From positions 22,288 to 86,287 of the forward strand of contig NZ_BMUI01000030.1 in NCBI RefSeq assembly GCF_014650115.1: a DNA stretch of 64,000 bases, read 5' to 3'. How positions within the stretch are numbered: position 1 is the stretch's first letter; each line of letters starts with the position of its first letter. Shown here one piece after another: positions 8,691 through 17,499 of this stretch. Below the pieces are notes generated by a model. It was given only the letters and a program-made list of their open reading frames with translations. It did not search any database and was not told the origin of the DNA. The stretch comes from Streptomyces olivaceoviridis. GTDB taxonomy: Bacteria; Actinomycetota; Actinomycetes; Streptomycetales; Streptomycetaceae. Both the position numbers and the translations under genes were made by a program.

Positions 8691-8812
8691 GTGTTTGTCG
8701 GCATACGCAGCGTGTAAGCCTCGTCTCACCTGCACCACAGCACCCCGACGCGCCTACCCGCGGAGCGAACCGGCCGTATTGTCTAAACGTCAGCCCTCCC
8801 TAAGGAGCCCTC

Positions 8813-9436
8813 ATGACCGCGCCCGTCGTCCACTCGCTGCGCGAGCAGATCCGCGAGCACATCGTGGAGGGGATCGTCAGCGGGCGCTGGCAGCCGGGCG
8901 AGCGCATCGTGGAGCGCCGGATCGCCACCGAGCTGGAGGTCAGCCAGACCCCGGTCCGCGAGGCCCTGCGCGAGCTGGAGTCCCTGCGCCTGATCGAGTC
9001 GGCCCCCAACAAGGGCGTCCGGGTACGGAACCTGACGGCGGCGGACCTGGAGGAGAGCTATCCGGTCCGGGCCGGTCTGGAGGCCATCGCGGCCGAGCTG
9101 GCGGCCGACCGCCTCGCGGAGGACTGTTCGGCGCTGGAGCCGCACGTCCTGGCGCTGTACGAGGCCGACCGGGAGGCGGACGGCACGGCACAGGTACGGC
9201 ACACGGTCGGCTTCCACCGGGAGCTGGTCCGCGCGGCCCGCAACTCGGTGCTGCTGCACACCTGGGAGGGCCTCGGCATCGAGGTGTTCACGGCGCTGTC
9301 CATCCGCTGGCTGGGCACCGTGCAGCAGTCGTACGCGGAGGAGCACGAGGAGCTGGTCCAGGCGTTCAAGCGCCGGGACCCCCGGATTCCCGAGCTGGTG
9401 AAGGCCCACGTACTGGGCTGCGCCCCGCGCGCCTGA
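8813..9436 (+). CDS. GntR-family (FadR/FCD) transcriptional regulator
   Basis: A 207-residue DNA-binding regulator. The N-terminal winged helix-turn-helix is evident (IATELEVSQTPVREALRELE, about residues 42-61). It is followed by an all-helical FCD domain with the HRELVRAARN pattern (about residues 135-150) that usually binds a carboxylic-acid effector through metal-coordinating histidines. AAGGAG precedes the ATG. It sits between the E2 operon and aceE, both pointing the same way. A perfect palindrome in the aceE promoter (9559-9575) is a strong candidate target. The effector, perhaps pyruvate or a related acid, is inference. Confidence 0.9.
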   Translation: MTAPVVHSLREQIREHIVEGIVSGRWQPGERIVERRIATELEVSQTPVREALRELESLRLIESAPNKGVRVRNLTAADLEESYPVRAGLEAIAAELAADRLAEDCSALEPHVLALYEADREADGTAQVRHTVGFHRELVRAARNSVLLHTWEGLGIEVFTALSIRWLGTVQQSYAEEHEELVQAFKRRDPRIPELVKAHVLGCAPRA

Positions 9437-9557
9437 CCCAGTCGAGCACCCCCACGCTCACCTGCGAAAACTCGACATTTCCACGTCACCGGGTGCCATC
9501 GCTCAAGGCACCGCGTGCCGACTTTCTCCAAATCAAGAGGTTTTGGCCCTCAACCCT

Positions 9558-9587
9558 TTGATCGATCATCGATCAGGGAGTTACAGT
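9558..9587 (+). promoter_or_regulatory. aceE promoter with embedded palindromic operator
   Basis: TTGATC (9558-9563) and TACAGT (9582-9587) are separated by 18 bases and make a good HrdB-type -35/-10 pair. A perfect 17-bp palindrome at 9559-9575 (half-site TGATCGAT about a central C) covers the -35 and half the spacer. A protein bound there would block RNA polymerase. The adjacent GntR regulator is the obvious candidate. Confidence 0.75.
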
Positions 9588-9721
9588 CACCGACGGACGC
9601 GCGACGGAGTCGCACAACGACACCGCCACCGAGGTCCGCCCGCCCTGTCCTGCCAAAGACCAAGGGCACCCCCGAACCCTTACCTGTGAGGGAACCCCCT
9701 TCGACTGAGGAAGGCGGCGAC

Positions 9722-12424
9722 ATGACCGACCCCAACGCCATCCAGCCGAGCGCGCTCGACCAGCTCCCGGACCGCGACCCGGAGGAGACCGCCGAGTGGC
9801 AGGCCTCCCTCGACGCCGTCGCCAGGGAGGCCGGACCGCACCGCGCCGCGTACCTGATGCGCCGCACGCTGGAGCGCGCCGAGGCGGGCGGCATCGCGCT
9901 GCCGAAGCTCCTCGAAACGGACTACGTCAACACCATCCCCACCTCCGCGGAACCGGCGCTGCCCGGCGACCCGGAGATGGAGGCCCGGATCACCGCGTGG
10001 AACCGCTGGAACGCGGCCGCCATGGTGACCCGCGGCGCGAAGCACGGCGTCGGCGGCCACATCGCCACCTTCGCCTCCGCGGCCTGGCTGTACGAGACCG
10101 GCTTCAACCACTTCTTCAAGGGCAAGGAGGGTGACGGCTCCGGCGACCAGCTCTACATCCAGGGCCACGCCTCCCCCGGCATCTACGCCCGCGCCTTCCT
10201 CGACGGCCGGCTCAGCGAGCACCACCTGGACAACTTCCGCCAGGAGGCCGGCGGCAACGGCCTGCCGTCGTACCCGCACCCGCGCCGGCTGCCCTGGCTG
10301 TGGGAGTTCCCGACGGTGTCGATGGGCCTCGGCCCGCTCTCCGCCATCTACCAGGCGCGCTTCAACCGCTACCTCACCAACCGCGGCATCAAGGACGTCT
10401 CCGCCTCCCACGTCTGGGCCTTCCTCGGCGACGGCGAGATGGACGAGCCCGAGTCGACGGCGGCCCTCGCGCTGGCCGCGCGTGAGCAGCTGGACAACCT
10501 CACCTTCGTCATCAACTGCAACCTCCAGCGCCTGGACGGCCCGGTCCGCGCCAACTTCAAGATCGTGCAGGAGCTGGAAGCCCAGTTCCGCGGCGCCGGC
10601 TGGAACGTCGTCAAGACGCTGTGGGGCTCGGCCTGGGACGAGCTGTTCCAGCTCGACACCACGGGCGCGCTGGTACGCCGGCTGCGCGAGGTACCGGACG
10701 CGCAGGTCCAGACGTACCAGACCCGCGGCGCCGCCTACATCCGCGAGGACTTCTTCGGCAAGGACCCGGCGCTCGCCGAGATGGCGAAGCTGCTGAGCGA
10801 CGACAAGATCCTCGACTGCTTCCACTTCTCCCGCGGCGGTCACGAGCCGCGCAAGGTCTACGCCGCGTACAAGGCCGCCGTCGAGCACAAGGGCGCGCCG
10901 ACCGTGATCCTGGCCCAGACGGTCAAGGGCCACACCCTCGGCGAGGGCTTCGCGTCGAAGAACGCCAACCACCAGATGAAGAAGCTGACGGTGGACGAGT
11001 TCAAGGCGATGCGCGACCTGCTCGGCCTGCCGATCAAGGACAGCGACTTCACCGACGGCGTGGTGCCCTACGGCCACCCGGGCGCCGACTCCCCCGAGGT
11101 CCGCTACCTCCAGGAGCGCCGCGCGGCCCTCGGCGGCCCGGCCCCGGCCCGCCGCACGCACGCGCTGGCCCCGCTGCCGGCCCCCGCCGAGAAGGCGTTC
11201 GCCTCCTTCGACAAGGGCTCCGGCTCCCAGAACGTGGCCACCACCATGGCCTTCGTCCGCCTGGTCAAGGACCTGGTCCGCGACAAGGAGACGGGCAAGC
11301 GCTGGGTGCCGATCGTCCCCGACGAGGCGCGCACCTTCGGCATGGAGAGCCTGTTCCCGTCCCTGGGCATCTACTCCCCCAAGGGCCAGACGTACGAGCC
11401 GGTCGACCGCGACCAGCTGATGTACTACAAGGAGGCCAAGAACGGCCAGATCCTCAACGAGGGGATCACCGAGGCCGGTTCGATGGCCGACTTCATCGCC
11501 GCGTCCACCGCGTACGCGACGCACGGCGAGGCGATGATCCCGTTCTACATCTTCTACTCGATGTTCGGCTGGCAGCGCACCGCCGACCAGATGTGGCAGC
11601 TCGGCGACCAGCTCGGCCGCGGCTTCCTCGTCGGCGCGACGGCCGGCCGTACGACCCTCACCGGTGAGGGCCTCCAGCACGCCGACGGCCACTCCCCGGT
11701 GATCGCCGCGACCAATCCGGCCGCGCTGACGTACGACCCCGCGTTCGCCTACGAGATCGCGGTGATCGTCCGTGAGGGTCTGCGCCGGATGTACGGCGAG
11801 GCCAAGCCGGGCGAGGACCAGAACGTCTTCTACTACCTGACGGTCTACAACGAGCCGCTGCCGCAGCCGGCCAAGCCGCAGGGTCTCGGCATCGACGAGG
11901 GCGTCGTCAAGGGCCTGTACCGCTTCAACACGGCCGAGTCCGCGGGCGTGTCCGTGCCCGCCAACGCCCCGCGCATCCAGCTGCTGGGCTCGGGTACGGC
12001 GATCCACTGGGCCCTCCAGGCGCAGAAGCTGCTGGCCGAGGAGTGGGGGGTGGCCGCGGACGTGTGGTCGGCGACCTCCTGGTCGGAGCTGCGCCGGGAC
12101 GCCATGGAGGCCGACGCGGCGCTGCTGCGGGGCGAGGAGCGGGTGCCGTACGTCCGCCAGGCGCTCCAGGGCGCCGAGGGTCCGGTGCTGGCGGTCTCCG
12201 ACTACATGCGCCAGGTCCCGGACCAGATCGCGCAGTGGGTCGAGCAGGACTGGTCCTCGCTGGGCGCCGACGGCTTCGGTCTGTCGGACACCCGTGAGGC
12301 CGCCCGCCGCCACTTCGGCGTCGACGCCCAGTCGATCGTCGTCGCGGCGCTGGCCCAGCTCGCCCGGCGCGGCGAGGTGAAGGCCACGGCGGTCAAGGAG
12401 GCCCGGGAGAAGTACGGGCTGTAA
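9722..12424 (+). CDS. aceE: Pyruvate dehydrogenase E1 component, homodimeric type
   Basis: AceE decarboxylates pyruvate using thiamine diphosphate and acetylates the lipoyl group of E2. The 900-residue length fits the single-chain homodimeric E1. The thiamine-binding GDGE at residues 236-239 begins a motif that continues to NFVINCN-like sequence about 25 residues later. Conserved E1 stretches such as FHFSRGGHEPRKVYAAY and ARTFGMESLFPSLGIYS follow. ATG 9722 lies after GAGGAAGG; longer frames upstream run into the promoter. It is monocistronic, with its own promoter and a strong terminator just after the stop. Confidence 0.97.
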   Translation: MTDPNAIQPSALDQLPDRDPEETAEWQASLDAVAREAGPHRAAYLMRRTLERAEAGGIALPKLLETDYVNTIPTSAEPALPGDPEMEARITAWNRWNAAAMVTRGAKHGVGGHIATFASAAWLYETGFNHFFKGKEGDGSGDQLYIQGHASPGIYARAFLDGRLSEHHLDNFRQEAGGNGLPSYPHPRRLPWLWEFPTVSMGLGPLSAIYQARFNRYLTNRGIKDVSASHVWAFLGDGEMDEPESTAALALAAREQLDNLTFVINCNLQRLDGPVRANFKIVQELEAQFRGAGWNVVKTLWGSAWDELFQLDTTGALVRRLREVPDAQVQTYQTRGAAYIREDFFGKDPALAEMAKLLSDDKILDCFHFSRGGHEPRKVYAAYKAAVEHKGAPTVILAQTVKGHTLGEGFASKNANHQMKKLTVDEFKAMRDLLGLPIKDSDFTDGVVPYGHPGADSPEVRYLQERRAALGGPAPARRTHALAPLPAPAEKAFASFDKGSGSQNVATTMAFVRLVKDLVRDKETGKRWVPIVPDEARTFGMESLFPSLGIYSPKGQTYEPVDRDQLMYYKEAKNGQILNEGITEAGSMADFIAASTAYATHGEAMIPFYIFYSMFGWQRTADQMWQLGDQLGRGFLVGATAGRTTLTGEGLQHADGHSPVIAATNPAALTYDPAFAYEIAVIVREGLRRMYGEAKPGEDQNVFYYLTVYNEPLPQPAKPQGLGIDEGVVKGLYRFNTAESAGVSVPANAPRIQLLGSGTAIHWALQAQKLLAEEWGVAADVWSATSWSELRRDAMEADAALLRGEERVPYVRQALQGAEGPVLAVSDYMRQVPDQIAQWVEQDWSSLGADGFGLSDTREAARRHFGVDAQSIVVAALAQLARRGEVKATAVKEAREKYGL

Positions 12425-12442
12425 GGGACCGCGCACCAGGTG

Positions 12443-12472
12443 AGGAGGCCCCCGCTTCGGCGGGGGCCTCCT
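12443..12472 (+). terminator. Terminator of aceE
   Basis: A perfect 13-bp stem (AGGAGGCCCCCGC / GCGGGGGCCTCCT) capped by the stable TTCG tetraloop, 19 bases after the aceE stop. Confidence 0.92.
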
Positions 12473-12485
12473 GCATGATGTGGGC

Positions 12486-13469
12486 ATGCGCGCCGCACGT
12501 CTGATCAAGATGGTCCTCCTCCTCCAGTCCCGGCCCGCCATGACCGCCGCCGAGCTCGCGCGCGAGCTGGAGGTGTCGGAGCGGACCGTGACACGGGACG
12601 CGCAGGCGCTGTCGGAGGCGGGGGTGCCGGTGTACGCCGACCGGGGCCGGGCCGGCGGGTACCGGCTGGTCGGCGGGTACCGGACGCGGCTGACCGGGCT
12701 GGCCCGCAGCGAGGCGGAGGCGCTGTTCCTGAGCGGGGTGCCGGGGGCGCTGCGCGAGATGGGGCTTCAGGACGCGGCCTCGGCGGCCCGGCTGAAGGTG
12801 TCGGCGGCGCTGCTCCCCTCGCTGCGGGACGCGCCGGACACCGCCGCGCAGCGGTTCCACCTGGACGCCCCGGCCTGGTTCCGCGAGCCCGAGGCACCCG
12901 CGTGGCTGCCGTCGATCGCGGAGGCGGTGTGGGAGGACCGGCGGATCGACGCCGGCTACCGGCGCGGGGACGGGACCGTCGAGCGGCGGCTGGAGCCGTA
13001 CGGGCTCGTGCTGAAGGCGGGCGTCTGGTACCTGTGCGCGCGGGTGGCCGGTGCCGGCGCCTTCCGGACGTACCGGATCGACCGGTTCGCCGCGGTGGCC
13101 GCGCTCGACGAGCGGTTCGACCGCGACCCCGGGTTCGACCTGCCCGGCTTCTGGGCGGAGCAGGCCGAGCGGTTCGCCCGGTCGATCCTGCGCGCGGAGG
13201 TGGTCGTGCGGCTGTCCCCGGAGGGCGTGCGCCGGCTGCCGCACGCCGTCGATCCGCTGGGCGCGCGGGAGGCGCTGGCGGGCGCGGGCGCCCCGGACGC
13301 CGAGGGCTGGGTGACGGTGACGCTGCCGGTGGAGTCGGAGGAGGTCGCGCACGGCCAGCTGACCGCGCTGGGGCCGGAGGCGGAGGTGCTGGCGCCGGGG
13401 AGCCTGCGGGAGCGCTGCGCGGCGGACGCGGCCCGGCTCGCCGCGCTGTACCGCCGTGACGACGGCTGA
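12486..13469 (+). CDS. WYL-domain transcriptional regulator (YafY type)
   Basis: A 327-residue protein: N-terminal HTH_11 winged helix (AAELARELEVSERTVTRDAQ, about residues 20-39), then the WYL domain with the name-giving GVWYLCARV near residue 180 and RTYRIDRF, and a C-terminal extension. WYL domains are thought to sense nucleotides or small ligands. The frame also offers a GTG at 12480; ATG 12486 is chosen because family members begin MRAARL. Only 13 bases separate the aceE terminator from this start, so its promoter must overlap the terminator or the message is leaderless. Confidence 0.88.
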   Translation: MRAARLIKMVLLLQSRPAMTAAELARELEVSERTVTRDAQALSEAGVPVYADRGRAGGYRLVGGYRTRLTGLARSEAEALFLSGVPGALREMGLQDAASAARLKVSAALLPSLRDAPDTAAQRFHLDAPAWFREPEAPAWLPSIAEAVWEDRRIDAGYRRGDGTVERRLEPYGLVLKAGVWYLCARVAGAGAFRTYRIDRFAAVAALDERFDRDPGFDLPGFWAEQAERFARSILRAEVVVRLSPEGVRRLPHAVDPLGAREALAGAGAPDAEGWVTVTLPVESEEVAHGQLTALGPEAEVLAPGSLRERCAADAARLAALYRRDDG

Positions 13470-13545
13470 CGGCGGCTGACGACGGCTGACGACGACCCGC
13501 CGTGCTCCGCGTGCGCCCCACCGGCCGAGGCCCGATGCTGGTGGC

Positions 13546-14067
13546 GTGATGGACGAGACGGAGTTCTGGGAGCTGATCGACGCCACCCGCGAGGCCGCCG
13601 GGGGCGACCCCGAGGAGCAGGCCGACGCGCTCGTGGAGCGGCTGCTCCGGCTGGAGCCCGATCTCGTCCTGGACTTCGCCCGTCACTTCGAGGCCCGGTA
13701 CAACCGCGCCTACCGCTGGGACCTGTGGGGCGCCGCCTGGCTGCTGCTGGACGGGTGCAGCGACGACGCGTTCGACTTCTTCCGGTGCTGGTTGATCGGC
13801 CAGGGCCGGGAGGTCTTCGAGGGCGCCGTGCACGAGCCGGACGCGCTGGCCGAGTTGCTGGGCGACTTCGACGAGGAGATCGACGGCGACGGCGAGGAGC
13901 TGGGGTACGCGGCGGACGAGGCGTACGAGCAGCTGACCGGCACCGTCGCGCCGGACCTGGGCATCGCCCAGGCGCCGGCCGAGCCGGAGGGCACGCCCCT
14001 GGACCTGGAGGACGACCGGGTGCTCGCGCAGCGGTTTCCCCGCCTGTGGCAGCGGTTCAGGGGGTGA
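13546..14067 (+). CDS. DUF4240 domain protein
   Basis: A 173-residue acidic cytosolic protein. The N-terminal half, starting MDETEFWELID and including WDLWGAAWLLLDGCSDDAFDFFRCWLIGQGRE, matches the DUF4240 pattern, a family without assigned function that I associate with SMI1/Imm-like folds. The C-terminal third is Glu/Asp-rich. GTG 13546 and ATG 13549 are both possible starts. GATGCT six bases upstream of 13546 could be a weak -10 of a leaderless message. Confidence 0.8.
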   Translation: MMDETEFWELIDATREAAGGDPEEQADALVERLLRLEPDLVLDFARHFEARYNRAYRWDLWGAAWLLLDGCSDDAFDFFRCWLIGQGREVFEGAVHEPDALAELLGDFDEEIDGDGEELGYAADEAYEQLTGTVAPDLGIAQAPAEPEGTPLDLEDDRVLAQRFPRLWQRFRG

Positions 14068-14088
14068 GGGCGGTGCCGGGGTCCGTCG

Positions 14089-14319
14089 TCACCCTCCCGT
14101 CCGTCCCGCGGACCCGAGGGCCCGTGGCCGGCCGGCCTCGGCCGCGTGGTGCGGCGGGGCCGCGTCGGCCTGGTCGAGGGCGGACGCGGTGACGGCGGCC
14201 GGGCCGAGGACGACGGTCACGACCGCGCAGACCACCGCCCAGGGCCCGCGGGCGGTCCGGGCCCGTCCGGCCCGTTCTCGCGCGCACTCGCCACGGCCGT
14301 CGGTACGGACGCCGCTCAT
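14089..14319 (-). CDS. Small putative membrane or secreted protein
   Basis: A 76-residue reading frame with a basic N-terminus (MSGVRTDGRGECARERAGRA), one hydrophobic segment (WAVVCAVVTVVLGPAAVTASA), and a polar tail. This looks like a signal anchor or signal peptide. GGTGAGG sits three bases before the ATG, giving reasonable ribosome-binding support. I do not recognise a family. It lies between the DUF4240 gene and the MarP-like protease on the opposite strand, so it could also be a chance frame. Confidence 0.5.
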   Translation of the reverse strand: MSGVRTDGRGECARERAGRARTARGPWAVVCAVVTVVLGPAAVTASALDQADAAPPHHAAEAGRPRALGSAGRTGG

Positions 14320-14623
14320 GGACCTCACCTGTTCCCGCCTGCGATCGGATTCCGTCGTGCACGACCGTAGGGCGGGCGGCTCGGTGCGGGCCGCGTGCCG
14401 CCTGTGGACTCCCTGTGCCCCGGGGAGGCGACGCTCCCGGACCGCTGGGCGTGCCCGCGATGTGCCCTGTGCCACCTGGTGGAACCATCGTCCAGGTCCG
14501 GGGCGTTTCCGGTGGTAGAGGCGTACGTGGCCGGTTCCGCCGCCCGGTGGCGGTCTCGCGCGCGCGGGGCTGATCGGCGGACCGGTCCCATCCGTGGTGA
14601 GAGGTTGAGAGAGAGGCGGCTCG
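14320..14623. other. 304-bp spacer upstream of the MarP-like gene
   Basis: Divergent promoter space between the small minus-strand gene and the protease. The only structure noted is an 11-bp palindrome (CCACCTGGTGG, 14472-14482). No convincing promoter was identified. Confidence 0.5.
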
Positions 14624-15808
14624 GTGGACCTGCTCGACCTGGTGCTCGTACTGGTGATCGTCGTCTACGCGGTGTCCGGATATCGCCGCGGACTGGTGGC
14701 CGGATGTGTCTCGCTGGCCGGGTTCGTGGGCGGCGCGGCCGTCGGTGTCTGGGTGCTGCCGTGGGTGACGGGCCAGGTGGAGCGGGGCACGGCGACGGCG
14801 ACGGTGCTCGCGGTGCCGACGGTGCTGGTACCGGCGGTGGTGGGGCACGAGCTGGCGGGCCGGCTGGCGCTGCGGCTGCGCGGGGAGCTGGACCGGGGGC
14901 CGCTGCGGGTGGCGGACGGCATAGGGGGCGCGGCGGCGAACTCGGTCGCGGTGCTGATCGTGGCCTGGGTGGCGGCGAGCGTGCTGAGCGCGGCCCCGTC
15001 GCAGACCCTGACGACGGCGATACGGAACTCGACGGTGCTGGGCGCGGTGCAGGAGGCGATGCCGCAGACCACACCCGCCTGGTTCTCGCGGGCCACGTCC
15101 GCGCTGACCGAGGCGGGCTTCCCGCAGGTGTTCAACCCGTTCGAGAACGAGTCGACGGCCCGGGTGGCCCGGCCGACCGGTGACAGCGTCACGCCTGCCG
15201 CGACGAGCGCCGCCAGGCTGAGCACGGTGAAGATCGAGGGCCTCGCGGGCGCCGAGGGCCGCGAGGGCAGCGGGTTCGTGTACGCGCCCCGGCGTGTGAT
15301 GACCAACGCGCACGTGGTGGCCGGCATCGACCGGCCGAGCGTGCGGGTCGGCGGGGTCGGGCCGTCGTACGCGGCCCGGGTGGTGCTGTTCGACCCGGAC
15401 CGGGACGTGGCGGTGCTGTACGTGCCGGATCTGCGCGCCCCGGTGCTGCCGTTCGACGGGGGTGCCGTGCGCGGGGACTCGGCGGTGGTGGCGGGCTATC
15501 CGCAGGACGGGAGCCTGAACCTCCAGGCGGCGACGGTCGGGAACCGGGTGCGGGCGACCGGCCAGAACATCTACAACGACCGCACGGTCACCCGGGAGAT
15601 CTACGCGATCCGCTCCACGGTCCGGCCGGGCAACTCCGGCGGCCCGCTGCTGACCACGGACGGCCGGGTGTTCGGGGTGGTCTTCGCCCGTTCCACCTCG
15701 GACGCCGAGACGGGGTACGCGCTGACGGCGGCCGAGGTGGCGGGCGACGCCCGGCGCGCGGCCACGGCGACGGCGCCGGTGGGCACGGGCGAGCTGGTCA
15801 GTTCGTAG
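14624..15808 (+). CDS. MarP-like membrane-anchored trypsin-fold serine protease
   Basis: A 394-residue protein combining an N-terminal CvpA-like domain of about four membrane helices (residues 1-125) with an extracytoplasmic chymotrypsin-fold domain. The catalytic triad is complete: H230 in TNAHVV, D261 in DRDVAVLYV, and S338 in PGNSGGP. This is the architecture of mycobacterial MarP, a periplasmic protease needed for acid and oxidative stress resistance through cell-wall hydrolase processing. The Streptomyces role is inferred. GTG 14624 follows a GAGAGAGG-type ribosome-binding site. It ends 13 bases before the convergent acetyltransferase. Confidence 0.9.
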   Translation: MDLLDLVLVLVIVVYAVSGYRRGLVAGCVSLAGFVGGAAVGVWVLPWVTGQVERGTATATVLAVPTVLVPAVVGHELAGRLALRLRGELDRGPLRVADGIGGAAANSVAVLIVAWVAASVLSAAPSQTLTTAIRNSTVLGAVQEAMPQTTPAWFSRATSALTEAGFPQVFNPFENESTARVARPTGDSVTPAATSAARLSTVKIEGLAGAEGREGSGFVYAPRRVMTNAHVVAGIDRPSVRVGGVGPSYAARVVLFDPDRDVAVLYVPDLRAPVLPFDGGAVRGDSAVVAGYPQDGSLNLQAATVGNRVRATGQNIYNDRTVTREIYAIRSTVRPGNSGGPLLTTDGRVFGVVFARSTSDAETGYALTAAEVAGDARRAATATAPVGTGELVSS

Positions 15809-15820
15809 GCACCGCGGGGC

Positions 15821-16309
15821 TCACAGCGCCAGGCCCATGCAGACGTCGTCGACGTACGCGCCGTCGATGAGGAACTCCCCGGGCAGCACGCCCTCGACGG
15901 CGAAGCCCTCGGACTCGTACAGCGCCCGGGCCGGGGTGTTGTGCCCGAGCACGCGCAGGGTGAGGCGCCGTGCGCCGCGCCGCCGCGCCTCCTCGACGGC
16001 GGCCCGGACCAGCGCGCGTCCGACGCCCCGCCCGCGTGCCTCCTCGGCGACGGCGAAGCCCTGGATGGCCAGGACGTGCGCGTTGGAGGCGAGCGGGGTC
16101 GGGTGGGTGAGCCGGATGTAGCCCAGGACGCGCCCGTCGGCCTCGGCGACGAGGTACTCCTGCGGCGGGTGCCGCTCGTCGAAGAAGGGCGGGTACGGCG
16201 GCTGCGGCGGGGGCATCACCGCGTGCAGCGGGGACCAGGTGGCCCGGTCGAGGACGGCCAGCGGCTCCTCGTCGGCGGCACGGGCGTTGCGTATGTACGG
16301 CTCGGGCAT
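15821..16309 (-). CDS. GNAT-family N-acetyltransferase
   Basis: A 162-residue acetyl-CoA-dependent acyltransferase. The coenzyme-binding motif A is clear as GFAVAEEARGRGVGRALVRA (about residues 85-105), followed by the LGHNTPARALYESEGF motif B typical of protein or small-molecule acetyltransferases. The acceptor cannot be told. GTG 16318 is in frame, but ATG 16309 is preferred because GGGTGA lies five bases upstream. It is divergent from the SDR gene, 73 bases away. Confidence 0.9.
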   Translation of the reverse strand: MPEPYIRNARAADEEPLAVLDRATWSPLHAVMPPPQPPYPPFFDERHPPQEYLVAEADGRVLGYIRLTHPTPLASNAHVLAIQGFAVAEEARGRGVGRALVRAAVEEARRRGARRLTLRVLGHNTPARALYESEGFAVEGVLPGEFLIDGAYVDDVCMGLAL

Positions 16310-16382
16310 GCTGATCACCCTACGGCGGGCGTCCGGGCGGCCCCAACGGGTTTCCGGCCCGCGGGGCGGTCATGCTGGGACC

Positions 16383-17279
16383 ATGGAACGTTCACGTATC
16401 GCGGTGGCCGGCGCGTCCGGTCTCATCGGCAGCGCTCTGGTGCGGTCCCTGGCCGCGGACGGGCATGAGGTGGTCCGGCTGGTGCGCCGGGAGCCCCGGG
16501 GCGCGGACGAGGTCCGCTGGGACCCCGAGCGGAGTCACGTCGACGCGGCCGGGCTGACCGGGTGTGACGTGGTGGTCAACCTGGCGGGGGCCGGGGTGGG
16601 CGAGCGGCGCTGGACACCGGAGTACAAGCGGCTGCTGCGGGACAGCAGGGTGCGGGGCACGGCCGCGCTGGCGGAGGCGGCGGCCTCGCTGCCGCGACCG
16701 CCGCGGGTGTTCGTGAACGGCAGCGCGATCGGCTTCTACGGCGACACCGGCGACCGGGTGGTGGACGAGGACGCGCCGCCGGGCGACGGTTTCCTGTCCG
16801 CGCTGTGCGTGGAGTGGGAGGAGGCGGCGGCGCCCGTGACGGAGGCGGGGGTGCGGACGGTGTTCCTGCGCACGGGTCTCGTGGTGGCCCGGGGCGGCGG
16901 GGCCTGGGGGCGGCTGTTCCCGCTGTTCCGCGCGGGGCTCGGGGGGCGGCTGGGAGACGGGCGGCAGTACTGGTCGTACATCGCGCTGCACGACGAGGTC
17001 GCCGCGATCCGGCATCTCATCGACGGCGACGGCCTGTCCGGGCCGTTCAACCTGACGGCGCCCCAGCCGCTGACGAACGGTGAGATCACGGAGGCGATGG
17101 CGCGCGTGCTGCACCGGCCGGCGGTGTTCGCGGTGCCCGCCCCGGTGCTGCGGGCGGCGCTCGGGGAGATGGCCGGGGATGTGCTGGGCAGTCAGCGGGT
17201 GGTGCCGAGGCGGTTGCTGGAGTCGGGGTTCCGGTTCGCGTTCCCGGGCATCGACGAGGCGATCCGCGCGGCGGGGTGA
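16383..17279 (+). CDS. TIGR01777 family NAD(P)-binding SDR protein (YfcH/SulA-like)
   Basis: A 298-residue atypical short-chain dehydrogenase. The nucleotide-binding AVAGASGLIGSALVRSL begins at residue 6, NLAGAGVGERRWTPEYK is a family hallmark, and the end (VPRRLLESGFRFAFPGIDEAI) matches the DUF1731 C-terminal domain. Substrate is unknown for the family. ATG 16383 is used; longer upstream frame overlaps the divergent acetyltransferase. CATGCT six bases before the ATG could be a weak leaderless -10. Confidence 0.9.
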   Translation: MERSRIAVAGASGLIGSALVRSLAADGHEVVRLVRREPRGADEVRWDPERSHVDAAGLTGCDVVVNLAGAGVGERRWTPEYKRLLRDSRVRGTAALAEAAASLPRPPRVFVNGSAIGFYGDTGDRVVDEDAPPGDGFLSALCVEWEEAAAPVTEAGVRTVFLRTGLVVARGGGAWGRLFPLFRAGLGGRLGDGRQYWSYIALHDEVAAIRHLIDGDGLSGPFNLTAPQPLTNGEITEAMARVLHRPAVFAVPAPVLRAALGEMAGDVLGSQRVVPRRLLESGFRFAFPGIDEAIRAAG

Positions 17280-17499
17280 GCGGAGGGCGTGAGCGGGTGG
17301 GACGGTCGCGGCGGGATGAGCCGGCTGGCAACACCGGCGAACGAAAGTGACCATATGCGACCTCTATGCGACCGTGCCCTGTTGATGCGCGACTGTCTCT
17401 GACCGATCACACCCCTACCCTCGACCCGAACTCGGGTATCCCTTGCGCCTGTTGGGGGCATGACGTCTCCACCGGTCGCGCAACCACAGGAGGGGCCTC

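Noticed and set aside
9680..12541. 953-codon minus-strand frame antisense to aceE
   Set aside because: Shadow of aceE; no recognisable motifs.
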